The position numbers were made by a program, and so were the translations under genes. Under the pieces are notes generated by a model. It was not told the DNA's origin and did not search any database. It saw only the letters and a list, made by a program, of their open reading frames with translations. A stretch of DNA of 64,000 bases from NCBI GenBank assembly GCA_964019415.1, contig OZ025876.1, positions 2,999,772 to 3,063,771 of the forward strand. The letters are read 5' to 3'. Positions 41,035 through 53,723 of the stretch are shown piece by piece. Source of the DNA: Ianthella basta (taxonomy: Eukaryota; Porifera; Demospongiae; Verongiida; Ianthellidae). Numbering within the stretch: the first letter of the stretch is position 1; every line of letters starts with the position of its first letter.

Positions 41035-41890
41035 CTAGGACAGTTCAGCTGCAGCTAGACTAACTGTTTGTTTGTCTGGGCCTGTAGTAGTGTCGCTGGT
41101 ATGTGCCTGCTACTTGTGCTGTTTGGCTAGCCATTCAACTGTGGCATTTTGATGACAAATGCACTCTGTTTTATCTGCTTAGGGTTACTAATGGTTAGCA
41201 GTACTAAGACATGTACTATAGTCACAGGCGTGTGGCGCATGAGACTACTACATTTGCTGGTAGAATTTCAGTATAGCTCTGTGCGATGCACAAATAATGT
41301 GTCTTACTTTTACCTGCCACAACAAGTGGCCCTAAGACTGCCTTTTATGATGCTTAGCCATTGTGCGTTGGTAGTCATGCATGTAGCTACGTATGTGTGC
41401 TTCAAGGCAAACTGGTAGAATAAAACCCGCATGCTATTCACCTAATGAGGTTGGGTGTTGATTGTAATAGTTGCTATGAACACAGTAGGCAGTGCTGGAG
41501 TTACACGTAATAGTTAAATGCCGCCCAAGAGGTGTCTGCGGGATTTAGAGCACGAAGCTCGAGGGCACGAAGCACCCGAGTGCTGAGTGGTCTAATTCTT
41601 CGCAGCGAGAACTGAAGGAAAAACTCACAGCGACAAGCTCGTATCACAGCAGATACAAAATGGCAGTGATGACGTCATTATACACTTCACGCGCACTCTG
41701 CCTGCAACGTACGTCTACGGGATTTATAATCACGCGCGAAGCAATTGGAATGCTTCTCTGCGATTTAGAATCATCATTTAGACGCACGTTACCATGGCAA
41801 CGGGATTTATATAGCTATTGGATGAAGTGGTTACATACAGCTGCTTTCTTATGTGTTTACATAATTTTGTGCTATAATAACAAAACTTGT
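41035..41890 (+). pseudogene. Fragment of a receptor-tyrosine-kinase gene (decayed partial duplicate)
   Basis: 41035-41390 resembles 53920-54185, the first intron of the RTK gene downstream (shared GTGCTGTTTGGCTAGCCATTC and CTGCCACAACAAG). About 41395-41450 then resembles the end of RTK exon 2, the juxtamembrane code at 56140-56206, with a stop codon in place (CTGGTAGAATAAAACCCGCA against CCGGAAGAAGAAAACCCACA). 41450-41504 and 41814-41890 match the following intron at 56207-56330. The ectodomain and membrane code is missing. It is a dead, internally deleted copy. Confidence 0.65.
41505..41813. mobile_element. Non-autonomous element inserted in the RTK fragment
   Basis: About 309 bases absent from the paralogous intron at 56266, where GTTACAC joins directly to ATAGCTATTGG. 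It begins GTAATAGTTAAATGCCGCCC and ends ACCATGGCAACGGGATTTAT, matching the repeat family at 236-347 and 770-921. Its exact ends come from this empty-site comparison. Confidence 0.7.
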
Positions 41891-42171
41891 CTTGAAAGCC
41901 AGACAGCTACTTTGCTTCCACTTATGCAGATTATATTATGTCACCTTGCTGAGCAATGACATAATCTGAAGCAAGTTTTTGAGTTAAAAACTTGTGGGGC
42001 TGCTGCTCTAACTTGAAATACTTGCTCCCTTTGGTCACTGCTGTGTAATCAACAATATATAATATAGCTATTTTGACTAATTTTGTATATGCATGAGCAC
42101 ACTTGTGCACACACTTCACAAACACAAGTAGTCATGAATAACTGAAGCAGACATGAATAGACTCATAATAT

Positions 42172-42255
42172 AGTCTCGTTCCTAGCCCACCATTTCCGCT
42201 AACAAGATGGCCGTGGAATATTGCTAGCAGAAGTGGTGGGCTGGGAACGAGACTA
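42172..42255. repeat. Palindromic MITE-like element
   Basis: Arms about 42172-42204 and 42221-42255, starting AGTCTCGTTCCTAGCCCACC and returning as the inverse ending GGGAACGAGACT. No ORF. Confidence 0.6.
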
Positions 42256-42311
42256 AGACACATACAATAATTTGACACGTGCACAATTGCACAGCACACA
42301 AACACAGCTAC

Positions 42312-43270
42312 CTAATCACAGAATATACATAATTTGCACCTTCGCGAGGTTGCCATAAATGCACAATTGCAATCAAGCTCGCCTGCATATCTCTGTCTCA
42401 CAAACACACACACACAACTCGTGCACACACACATGCATGCCATGATTATTGTCTTCCAAGTACTGATGGTCAGACCCATCTCCATACAACTCTTATCACA
42501 ATCCACTAGCATCTCTTCCAGCTCGTCCATTGAGGCACTGATTAGGCATATATCAGCTTCTTATGCTAGGTCTGGCGTCAGTGCTTGACAATGCATATGC
42601 TTTCTGTCCTGTTTGCCTCCCTCAGCAAGGTGGAATCACATGTACGTGTTGAAAAGGGGTCTGTGCTTGAAAAGGTTGATGGTTACCACTAGGTTGTTTA
42701 GGCACTTTCCATTTCCATTCTCATCATGCAGGGCCATGCCTGCCAATGATTCCTTTCCAGGCTACATAATTACATCCACCTCTTGCATTGAAATCTCCCA
42801 TTATCAACACCATATCCCATTTAGGTACATCACAAAGAACTTCCTGCAACTTTGCATAGAACCTCTCCGTCTCATCCTCTTTCCCCTCCTCATTTGTTGG
42901 TGCATACACAGCAATCACAGACACATGACCACTGTGCATATTCAGCCTTATGTGCAGGAGTCTCTCTGAGATGGGGTGAACTCTCCATGCCACTCAACAC
43001 CACTGCCACTCTTTTCCAATGAATTGCCTCCGGCCTTCTGCACTGGTACTGTATATATTATATAAACCTGGATACAAGATCACACTACCATATACCTGTA
43101 CTAGCTGTTCCATGCCCTGCCTACCTTAATTCCAACAGTGCCAGCAATTCAATCTGCTTCTCATTGTGTGCAACACATCTATAAGTCTGCTGTTCTACTT
43201 TGACGACTACCAAGTTAGTGTTCTCACATTCCAACACCCAATGAGGGTGCTGGACTTTGGTAGGAAGGAC
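42312..43270 (-). mobile_element. Dead RTE-like LINE fragment
   Basis: Reading the reverse strand: GCWNVRTL near 43240, the usual start of the RTE-type endonuclease; then VIAVYAPTNEEGKEDE and GDFNARGG at 42993-42724, the endonuclease metal site region; then DELEEMLVDCDKSCMEMGLT at about 42530-42430, a reverse-transcriptase palm fragment. The central reverse transcriptase is deleted. Frame breaks show it is inactive. Confidence 0.7.
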
Positions 43271-43289
43271 TGACTGGGCTGTATTGGTG

Positions 43290-44060
43290 CAGTAAGGTCC
43301 TCTCAGCTTTGCCTACTCCATGCCATAGGTACTGTGCATGACAGGGGGCATCCTTTCAGCCTACTTCCTGAAGTAACTGCTCATCCCTTGCGATTGTCTG
43401 TGCTTCTTGGAGATGAGACTAGCCAGTCTCTTGAAAGCTACCGTGGCTGAAGGGTCCCTCCTACACCACTGGAGGATAGGACCAGAGGGTGAAATTCCCG
43501 TGCTCCACCTTCAAGAACTGCTGCTCATAGCTTTGCCTTTTGTCCCATACATGTCTCTTACAGCAAGCATCTGAGGAAGATAAATATAAGCAGTTGTAAG
43601 GAGCATGAGTGTTGAAGACTCTCACATCAAAGAAGGTGGTCCATTTGCTTTTGTCCCAGACGTTCTGAGCCCTGATGTCTAGCCTAGCATTACTTTCTGC
43701 ATTCGTGAATGCTTCAAGGAGGGAAACTCTCTACGATCAGAGGTTGGAGATGGGGTTTGACACCCATGTTCAGGCACACTTCATGAGGAGCTGAGCAATG
43801 ATGTCTCAGATGGCATTGTGACAAATGGAAGGCAAGGCACTCTTAGGACAGTTGAAAGCATTCATGGCTGACACTGAAAGGTTGACCACATGGGCAGTGT
43901 GAGGCAAGCCCGAGTCCACCTGAACCTATGGCACGGGGCATCCCTGCAGGCCTGCATGACTTGTGCAAGTTGAAGCCATACCTCACGAAAGGCATGGTAG
44001 TGAGCCAGGAGGATGCACCATTTTCACTGGTCTGCTGCATCAGCACTTACTTGGCCTTGG
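43290..44060 (-). mobile_element. Remnant of a retroelement ORF with an FFDVRVF block
   Basis: Broken reverse-strand frames contain RYGFNLHKSCRPAGMPRA near 43985-43930, SNARLDIRAQN and TFFDVRVF near 43690-43625, and TVAFKRLASLISKKH near 43440-43400. I associate this order with the C-terminal part of retroelement-type ORFs common in marine invertebrate genomes; this is from memory of the pattern. Stops interrupt it. Confidence 0.45.
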
Positions 44061-45449
44061 ACAGTGTTGGCTTTGTGCATCTGCCTCTTTCACAATATGT
44101 CAGGTCATTGCTGACTTCATAGCCTGGCCTTGGCCTGCCTCTGTTCCAGCTGTGCCCGATGGGGATAAGTGGAGATATGAGACTGAACTAGGTTCACACA
44201 GGTACCGTGACCTCAGAACAGACTTCAAACTGCTTTCCAGCAAATCTGGAGGGTTGAGAGATGCCAAGCCCTCCACGCCGTGTTGGAACAGCCAAATGCT
44301 GTCTCTCTCTCTCTGTGTGTGTGTCACTAAAGGAAGATCTCCCTTTAAGAACTTGCAGTAACTGATGTCTGAGGCATCCTCTAGCAGTTGGAAAGGCTCA
44401 TCGATGTCAGAAATTGAGTGCATTTAAGAAGCTAGTCCAATTGTTTGTTAGTCCATGGGTCAAGGTGGCCATGGGGTTGGACCTTGGCAATGTCTGACAG
44501 GCTCTCATTCTTCGAGAACCAATTTCTAACTTCCTTCGCAGCAAATTCTTTAACTTTCTCCTTGATCCAGTGTGACACCCAGATATCTCTAACCCTGTGT
44601 TGTGGTGTTGAATCCCCGTACCTTTGCAGATGCATCACCGGCATGCCTGCATGTGCCATATTATGCACTTTAACATACACAGACAATCTCTTTCATACAG
44701 TAGCAATTAGAAAGGCAACACACAGCAGATTTCATACAAATAAAGTATAATATGTCATAGTTTCAATAAAGTGTGCATGGTGACTGCTCGTGGAGGACCT
44801 GTCTACATGCATACCACAGGGTGAATGTGTAAGATCTGGTAATGTTTTGCCCACATACGTACACAGGCACTAGTCACTCAAGAGGCACATATCAGTCCGA
44901 GAATAGTTGAGGAACACTTCTGTATAAGAATGTTCCTCATTACAATTGGTACTGGACTTTATACGCACCTATGTATAGGCTAGCATGCCATGATTGGACA
45001 ATTACACAACTTATCATTCTATTCACATCTCATAACTTGCAATTGTCATTTCAAAGGACTATCATCACTGGATATAATCTCTTTCCATGTTAACGTTCAT
45101 GCATGGTCAACAGTTGGATGATACACTGTTGTTGACTGTATACAAGAAGATGGGATTGTTATTAGATGTAGCTAACTGAATGTTGGGGTGGTGAAATATT
45201 GAAATTAAATAAATAGACAATAAGGTAGTGTATATATCTATCAATAATAGGAGCTATACACCATATTAGAAGTGAAATGTAATCAGCTTCAGTTGTATTG
45301 AAGCAATAACAGCATTGGAGTATTACCATAATTGGTAGAATGCCAGTCAATGCAACACTAGGCACTGTACCAAGTACTAAAACTCCAGGACACAAGGAGA
45401 CAAGCACACTACGTAGCTACTAAGTGGGGGACTCCTGGAGCAAGACATC
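44061..45449. other. Repeat-derived intergenic region upstream of hydrolase gene 2
   Basis: Open frames at 44100-44423 and 44432-44686 (reverse) lack recognisable domains and probably continue the retroelement debris. 44700-45449 is AT-rich and should hold the promoter of the gene at 45450. Confidence 0.4.
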
Positions 45450-47961
45450 ATGCCATTCATCTACCTTCTCCTGGTAATTGTATCAGCCTTTCATCTGGCT
45501 TCCTGTGCTGGAGATGGCAACTTCTCATACAAGACTCTGCAAGGCAAACCAAGTGACTTCATGAATTTCAGCATCCCTGTGAAGGAAAGTGAGGAGACGA
45601 GCAACGTTCTAGAGCTACCGGTAGTCTACCTCAGTGCGGGTTTGGACTGGAAGTATCCCTTTCCAGTTGATCCAGTCAACAGCATTGTTGTCAGTGTGGT
45701 GTACAGCCGGACACAAATGGCAAAACAGAATCTGACAGCAGAGGTAATGGCACCAGATGGACGTAGAGCCACACCTGACTATGAAGCAGTTCAGCCATTT
45801 GCTCTCTTCGGTGACCTTTCAGAGACTGAAGTTCTGTTCCTACAGTTCCTTCACCCAAAGCCAGGCAAGTGGCAACTGGTCCTCAGCATCAAAGGCCCTG
45901 CCACTGCCAAGCCCATCAAAGCCCTTGTCTGGATTGCCTTCAACAACTCCAGAGCTTGTATCACAGCCTACACTGACAGCATGGACCCACTGGTTGGCAA
46001 AGACATGGACATGAACATGATGGTGCCAGACCCAGAGAGGAGAGCACTTGATGGTCGCTCCATCCCACTGCCCAACATGATGCAGAATGCAACCATGACT
46101 GTGACGTATCCTGATGGAAAGGAGGAAGTGCAAGTGATGTACAAAGAGAAGACTCCAGGGATGATGGGAGGACAGTTTCGACCTCCAATTGCAGGAAACT
46201 ACACAGTACAGCTTAAAGTGACTGGAGTGGACAATGCATCGGGCTATGAGTTTGCTCGTTCACTGACTAGAACATTATCTGTTGCATCTCCTTCCCTCAA
46301 TGTAACTGGTCCCATCAGCAATGACTTGTATCATCACCCGGTGACAGGAAACGAGATCATTCTCATTCAGGTGGGAGTGAAGTGGGACCCACAGTCAAAG
46401 GACACCTATCGTGGGTATGCTGAGGTGTATGGCACAGGGGAGGGCGGTGTGAGTGTCCCTGTGGCTTGGGTTGGCGGTCTAGTACAGGTGAAGCAGACAA
46501 GCTCAAGTTCATACATGTTGCAGTTTGAGCTGGACAGTAGATGGCTGATTCTGGCAAATGCTACCTTCCCACTCAGTCTTCACAATTTGACCTTTGAAGA
46601 AGTTGACGGTTTCATAGAAGTTGTGAAAGTGCAGGAATTCCTGAAAGTTTCCAGTGAGAGCAAACTAATTGCACAATGGAGACCGATGATGAAGGCTTCA
46701 GATGTGGTCATTACATATGAGATGAGGAATGGATACAGCCCCTACAGGAAGAAGGCCACTGATACTGATACTGCTAACGCAGGAGGTGCTATTTTGCTGG
46801 TGCATGGGTATTGTTCTCCCTTTCTGCCCTTTCCCTCTAATCAATTCAGCAACCCAGTGGTGTTTCGTGATTTGTTTGCAAGCCGAACCATTGATGATTT
46901 TGCCAAACGTATCATCTCCTTCACTGCTAGTCGTGGCCTCCAGCGCTTCAGTATTGTGGCCCACTCACAGGGAGGAATGGCTGCTACGCACATGTTGGCA
47001 TTCTATAATACCCCACTGGATGGCATGGTAGGTTTAACAGGTTAAATGTAGCACTATACATTCAGTAGAAGTTTCCTATTCAGACAGAAGTCAAGTATTT
47101 GTGGCAACAGCTACAGTATATTGTCTCTTCCATTTGCTTCATTACATAGGTGGGCCATGGAAGAGTGATTCAGTCTGTGGGTACACCATATGGGGGGACT
47201 CCCCTTGCCAGGCTTGCAGTGCTAGGGGACTTATTGAGTCCATTGGTTCCTTGTGGCTTGGTTGATGACCTAACAGTTGATGGGGCTGAACGATGGCAAA
47301 GAATGATACCAGAAGATGCTCAAAGGGAGGTATTCTTCTACACTACTGAAGTTAGTTGGTGCACATTCATACATGTGCACATTTTAATTCAGAGCTAAGC
47401 CTATCTATCCTCGATCACTCTTTAGATTTGTACAGTGAAACATGTCTAAGACAGCCACCGCTGAGCCAGCTCAAACTGATCTTTATAGAGAGGTGGCTGC
47501 TCTATATGTAAATTGCAATGTTTTAGCACCAGCTGAGGACAATGAGGCTAGCTGTTTCAGAGAGGTGGCTGCTTAACACAGTGACCATCTTAGACAGGTT
47601 CCACTGTATAACATACAAATACAAGGGAGGAATGAATATGTGCATACAGTCTACATGTGTAGTACAAGTACTACTAATGTATGGAGATGTCTTTCACACT
47701 GTCATGATCTGCTCTTTGCCCCTTCTTCCTGCCCTTTACCTGCAGGCCAGGGGTTGCTTTATGTGTAGTTTTCTCACAGCAGTGAATCCATTTCTTTCCT
47801 CACCTAATGATGGAGTAGTGGAGCTTAAAAGATCCATGCTTCCCTTTGGCAACCATGTTTCTAACACCCGTGGAGAGTGCCATGTGCGTATCTTTTTCTG
47901 CCCCTCACAAACACGAAACAGGCAAAGGAATGCAGAAATGGATAATGCAGCAGCAAGGTGA
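45450..47961 (+). CDS. Secreted alpha/beta-hydrolase (lipase-like), paralogue 2
   Basis: Exons 45450-47027, 47150-47350 and 47746-47961, phase 0, about 664 residues. Signal peptide MPFIYLLLVIVSAFHLASCAG. Catalytic landmarks: LLVHGYC, VAHSQGGMAA, GTPYGGTPLA in exon 2, SSPNDGVVELKRSMLP (Asp) and RGECH (His) in exon 3. Residues roughly 130-445 are almost identical to paralogues 1 and 3, whereas the N-terminal 60-125 region (TQMAKQNLTAEV), the segment after LLVHGYC, and exon 2 (LARLAVLGDLLSPLV) clearly diverge. This patchwork suggests gene conversion. Exon 3 starts ARGCFMCSFL where the others have GGxGxxGIP. Confidence 0.85.
47433..47606 (-). mobile_element. CAGTG-type MITE, copy 1 of 3
   Basis: About 174 bases bounded by TA and by inverted ends (CAGTGAAACATGTCTAAG and, inverted, CAGTGGAACCTGTCTAAG). 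It lies in intron 2 of hydrolase gene 2. TA flanks and CAGT ends point to a Tc1/mariner-mobilised non-autonomous element. Confidence 0.7.
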
Positions 47962-49488
47962 TTGGCCATGCGGATTAAAGGGTGTTGATAGCAACACTGA
48001 ATTATAGATTCATTCCATATGTACAATAATCATGCCTTTGTGTTCATAGGTTTTCAGGTCTACAACAATACAATGTCATGTAACTAGCTACAGCTACCAA
48101 TGTACTTGTCTTTCAGTACAACATAGTGTAGGTAATGTGTATAACCTCTGCATACATACTAGACATTCCATGGCCATATAATACACTTGTAACTGACATC
48201 TATGAACTAGATCATTAACCAGATTATGATACTGGGTGTTCTCTGCATGGTGTGGTGGTTGTATTTGTGTATACAACAGAGGAACCACATGCACAGTGTA
48301 TATGTGTCGTACAGAACACATGTACAGATGCATTGTGTATATTCTGGCACAACTCGTATATCTTTCATCAAACATGGACATTCACAATTAATCATGCATG
48401 ACAAATCTTAAAAACTAACATAAATAGGTAATTAGTGTGTGCATGCATTTCAGTCTTCAGAATATTGATTATGAGCACACACAAGTGCACATGATGTACA
48501 CCCAAAGTGACCGGTTTGTGCGTCATTTCACATGACAATGAGGTAGATGGCTGCACACAGCTAGGTACACATTTAGTGCATGGTGCTACATAGCAACTAG
48601 GACATACACTATAGCACAGTTTGGTCACATATAAGTACTGGTCTTCATCAACTGCAATGCTGAGTTCAGTAGCTGATGATGCTCTTTGTGACCAAAACAT
48701 CCTATACCGAAGCAACTTATGATCATTGGCAAAAGCTACATTTATGACAATTTACTGGCCAAGCACCTAAGGAGACCAAAGTGGTGGACACCCACCACAC
48801 CCACCACCAGAGCTGCTGAATTGATTCATGGCACATCAGGTTGGAGACCACCACTATGCAGGGAGGAGGGCTACCTGCCACCAACCTACAGCCCACTTCA
48901 AAGCCATCCACATAATATCACATCTTACAATAGCAGCTGCTAGATTTGTTGAACCACAGCTAGTGTTATTATAGTATTCCCCTTTGAAAATTGTATTTAC
49001 ACACCTCCCACCAATGTCATTCTTCATTACAGTGGAACCTGTCTGTGCTAGGCAGCCACCTCTCTAAAACAGCCAGCCTCACTGACCCCAAATAGCACTA
49101 AAGCATTGCAATCTACCTCTATAGAGCAGTCACATATATATAATGGTCAGTTAGAACTGGCCCATGCACAGGCAGATGTCTTAGGATGACTGGTTCCACT
49201 ATCAACAGTGTCAATGTTGTTAGTATTGTCATTTTGGCAGCATTGACAATTTACACCAATACTTTGCTTGCAGATTCACATGATCCTCGAGTTCACCTTA
49301 CTAGCAAATACTCCAATCACAATTATTGCACATTTTGCACAAGAAAGGAATTCATACTAATAGGCAGAATTCAAAGTAAATTTAATATATTTCTTGCATG
49401 CCATGCAGCCTGCAAGCTGTTATCATTCAAATACAGAAATTAACAGAAATAATATAAAGATTCGCTTGAGTCAAATACTGATAAACAT
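47962..49488. other. Convergent region between hydrolase genes 2 and 3
   Basis: Non-coding. Contains the MITE copy at 49030-49200. Otherwise only chance open frames. Confidence 0.45.
49030..49200 (+). mobile_element. CAGTG-type MITE, copy 2 of 3
   Basis: Starts at TA-CAGTGGAACCTGTCTG and ends near GGTTCCACT, the same family as 47433-47606 in opposite orientation. Confidence 0.65.
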
Positions 49489-52400
49489 TCATCTTGCAGC
49501 CAATCTATCCATTTCTTCATTTCTTTGCTTATTGATCGTTTGTGAGGGCCAGTTGAAGACCCGTGCAATGTGGCACTCCTCCCTACTGTCAGATACATGG
49601 TTGCCAAATGGGAGCATGGCTCTCTTCAGCTCTGTTACTCCATCATTAGGTGAGGAGAGAATCAGAGACGCAATGCGGCTGCATGGTCTAGGGATGCCAA
49701 ATAAACCACGTCCACCCTGTTGAAAAGAACAGTAAGAAGATCCAATAACAGTTATTCTCAGCTACTGCCAGTATATTAGCACACATTAAAGGAACTTTGT
49801 AATTATACAGTACTAGCAGGAAAGCCCGCCTTCGACGGGCTTTCCTGCTCCGGCGCCCCCACGACGGCTGCTGCACAATAGCTACTCCACGACAGTGTGG
49901 CTTATGATTGTGTGGGTATGCCAGCTGGTAGGCTGCAATCATAGCTATGCATGCATGTTGCAGGCGATGCTGTGTGTAGCATGATGTGGACAGAGAATCA
50001 CCCAGAATAAGTGGAATCATGCATGCACTGACAATGGATATGACATAAAATCAACTGCAAAATTGGTAGTCTAAGAATGGAACTGAAGAACAGTGTATGT
50101 GGGCACATCAAGTAAATTGGAAGCTTATGCATGCTCAGGGGAACACCATGTCTAAAAATGGTTTTGGACAGGTCATGCATGGTACTGTTCCAAGTCAAAG
50201 TGTGACGAAAAGTCACTGATTGAGCTACTATATCCCACTTTGGCCTAGAATAGCACCATGCATGTACTGTCCAAACCATCAAGACATGTTGCTCACCTGA
50301 GTGTACTTAAGCTCCAATACTTGATGTGCCCACATGGATATACAACGGTGGATAGAAAGCACAAGATGTTGCCGACAGATAGTTAGCTATCATTGACTTG
50401 ATGCAAAAGTAGCAACATGCTCACAGAAGGAAGAGGTCTATGATGTTGCTGCATTGTAGACTCATAATTGTAGCTGATGTATATCAGAATTGTGCCATAG
50501 ATAGTGTTGGTTGCAGCTCTGTTGTTTCACAGAAGGAAGATGTTTACCATGTTGCCGCATTTTAGTCTCATATTGTATGTGATTTACACCAGTATGGTGC
50601 CACAGACAGTGTTAGTTGCAGCGCTGTTGCATGGCAGAGCGCGAGCGCTCTCCCTTTGGCATGGTGCTGCGTTTTGAAACGTTTAGTAACCAGAATCCCA
50701 TATATGCAGATTGTAAACGAACAAAAACATGGCATCTTTATCCGTTACAAAGGGAAAACATGCGGCGCTCTTCGCAGGCGCAGCAAATCATCTTCTGTCT
50801 ACCCCCCTATAAAAATCCCCATGCGGCGCTCTGTAATAATCCCGAGTTTCGCATCAATCGCGTGCAAACTGCATGAGGAGTTTGCGAACAAAGGATTTGA
50901 GCTCTAACAAAATATATAGAGAGATATAAAAGACTGATAACAGAGTCTTACTATAGGAATTCTACAGTACATACCCATACCAAATACATTTTACTTGCTA
51001 CACTCCTTATCATCCTCACAGTACATAATGCATTCACTGCCACTACCTCTAGTGCACATGATCTGGCCTAGCAGTAGATGCAGCAGCAATCAGTGATGAT
51101 GAATTGGAGAATTGGCACATCGCCCTACTTACACTCATAGCCCCCTAACTGATACCCTCTCACTCTCAATCACTAGCTGCATACACCCCTGGTGAGCCAA
51201 GTCTAGATCTCAAGGTCCCTTTTTACCGCCAGCTATGAGCATGCCTTTACAGAACCCACAAAGAGAATCAAAATCAAGACCTTGGCATGTCATAGTCTAT
51301 AGAGGCAATTGATTTGAAGTGGTAGCAAACACTCACTTGAGTGGTGTAGTAGAATGCTTCTCTCTGCACAAAAGGTGGTATCTCCCTTTGCCATCGCAAG
51401 GCCCCCTCAACCGTGAGATCATTGTTCGGGCCACAGCCAAGGCCAAGGATACTTCCCAGCCTTGGTACGAGTCCACCAGCTAAGGGAGTGCCTGAATAAG
51501 GTGTCCCCACCGATTGAATCACTCTTCCACGGCCCACCTGCAGAATATGCACAGTGTTCAGAGCATTGAACACTGACACTGCAGTATCCATTCAGTTATC
51601 ACATTTACATGCACCACTTCACCACTCTCCTCTGTAAGCTATCCTAATCTGCCTATTTCCAATGCTGTGCTCTATAACAATAGCTAATTTATATGTGAGT
51701 AAGATACATACCATGCCGTCCAATGGAGTGTTGTAGAACGTGAGCATATGTACAGCAACCATTCCTCCCTGTGAGTGACCTACAATGCTGAAGCGCTGGA
51801 GGCCACGACTGTTCGTGAATGAGATAACAAGTCGAGCAAAAGCATCAATGGTACGGCTCCTATCCAAATCACTGAACACTTCTGGATTGGTGAAGTGGTC
51901 AGAAGGAAATGGAGGCTGGTTTGCGCAGTAACCATGCACCAGCAAAATAGCACCTCCTGCGTTATCAGTATCAGTATCAGCGGCCTTCTTCCTGTAGGGG
52001 CTGTAACCATTCCTCATCTCATATGTAATGACCACATCGGAAGCCTTCATCATCGGTCTCCACTGTGCAATTAGTTGGCTCTCACTGGAAACTTTCAGGA
52101 ATTGCTGCACTTTCACAACTTCTATGAAACCGTCAACTTCTTCAAAGGTCAAATTGCGAAGACTGAGTGGGAAGGTAGCATTTGCCAGAATCAGCCATCT
52201 ACTGTCCAGTTCAAACTGCAACATGTATGAGCTTGAGCTTGTCTGCTTCACCTGTACTAGACCGCCAACCCAAGCCACAGGGACACTCACACCGCCCTCC
52301 CCTGTGCCATACACCTCAGCATACCCACGATAGGTGTCCTTTGACTGTGGGTCCCACTTCACTCCCACCTGAATGAGAATGATCTCGTTTCCTATCACCG

Positions 52401-53295
52401 GGTGATGATACAAGTCATTGCTGATGGGACCAGTTACATTGAGGGAAGGAGATGCAACAGACAATGTCCTAGTCAGTGTACGAGCAAACTCATAGCCTGA
52501 TGCACTGTCCACTCCTGTCACTTTAAGCTGTACTGTGTAGTTTCCTGCAATTGGAGGTCGAAACTTTCCTCCCATCATACCTGGAGTCTTCTCTTTGTAC
52601 ATCACTTGCACTTCCTCCTTTCCATCAGGATACGTCACAGTCATGGTTGCATTCTGCATCATGTTGGGCAGTGGGATGGAGCGACCATCGAGTGCTCTCC
52701 TCTCTGGGTCTGGCACCATCATGTTCATGTCCATGTCTTTGCCAACCAGTGGGTCCGTGCTGTCACTGTAGGCTGTGATGCAAGCTCTGGAGTTGTTGAA
52801 GGCAATCCAGACAAGGGCTTTGATGGGCTTGGCAGTGGCAGGGCCTTTGATGCTGAGGACCAGTTGCCACTTGCCTGGCTTTGGGTGAAGGAACTGTACT
52901 ACAAGATTCTCAGCGTCAGAAGTATCGTCGATAAGGGAAAAGGGCTTTATTTCATAGTAGTCGGGTTTGGGCTGACTTCCGTCCGGTGCTGTGAACACTG
53001 CCGTCACCGTGAGGTCCGTCATCTCCGCCCGGCCGTACACCACACTGACGACAATACTGTCCACGGGATCGACTGGAATAGGATACTTCCAGTCCAAACC
53101 CGCACTGAGATAGACTACCGGTAGCTCCAGAACATTGCTTATCTCTTCCCTGTCCTTCACAGGAATGCTGAAGTTCATGAACTCAGTCGGTTCGCCTTGC
53201 ATAGTCTTGTACGAAAAGTCGCCATCTCCAGTAGAGCACGCCGGATGAATAGCCAGTAGAATGGCCAACAGAAAGTAGTTGCAGATGGACACCAT
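49489..53295 (-). CDS. Secreted alpha/beta-hydrolase (lipase-like), paralogue 3
   Basis: Reverse-strand exons 53295-51712, 51537-51337 and 49716-49489, all phase 0, about 670 residues. Signal peptide MVSICNYFLLAILLAIHPAC. Exon 1 has exactly the same length as in paralogue 1 (1,584 bases) and the protein is very similar to it along the N-terminal half. Landmarks: LLVHGYC, VGHSQGGMVA (a classical GHSQG where the other two have AHSQG), GTPYSGTPLAGG in exon 2, SSPNDGVTELKRAMLP and REECH in exon 3. It reads toward paralogue 2 and away from the RTK gene, whose start is 428 bases off. Substrate unknown. Confidence 0.87.
49812..49847. repeat. Perfect GC-rich hairpin
   Basis: Arms AGCAGGAAAGCCCG and CGGGCTTTCCTGCT around a 7-base loop, in intron 2 of hydrolase gene 3. 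Probably the core of a foldback repeat. Confidence 0.55.
50420..50633. repeat. Two-copy tandem repeat of about 105 bases
   Basis: About 50422-50523 and 50531-50633 share CACAGAAGGAAGA, then a CATGTTGC/GATGTTGC phrase and GTGTTRGTTGCAGC, with moderate divergence. In intron 2 of hydrolase gene 3, followed by a CpG-rich segment (50635-50880). Confidence 0.55.
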
Positions 53296-53723
53296 GTCAG
53301 TCCTTCACCTCGCCCCTTTCGCACTACAGCTGCAGTAGCTATATAAAACGTACTCCGGTTGCCCCTACGTTATATAGGCCATACAAGTTTAAGGGTTCGT
53401 TCCCCAGTCTTGTGACCAGTGCATGTATGCCAAATACGGTTGGTTGTTTTAGCCACGACCTCTCAGACGCTGCTGATCATGCCAAGGTGACATGCTATGC
53501 TGGGTTGGACACAGCAGCGATCATTGGAAGAAATAAAGGAGCAACACCCCAGCCCTCTCACAGTGCGTGTAATGGCTTACTGTGGGAGGTGATCTGACCA
53601 GGGGAGCCTAGGCAGCTGGGGGCCTGGCGTACATACGTACGGTTGCAGCAACCTTCTGTATATGGGCAGAGTATCCGACAATCTAAACAATACTCCCACG
53701 CACGTGGGCGGAGCTCCTTGGCC
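53296..53723. promoter_or_regulatory. Divergent promoter between hydrolase gene 3 and the RTK gene
   Basis: 428 bases separate two start codons on opposite strands. No core promoter element is assigned; shared regulation is inferred from spacing only. Confidence 0.4.
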
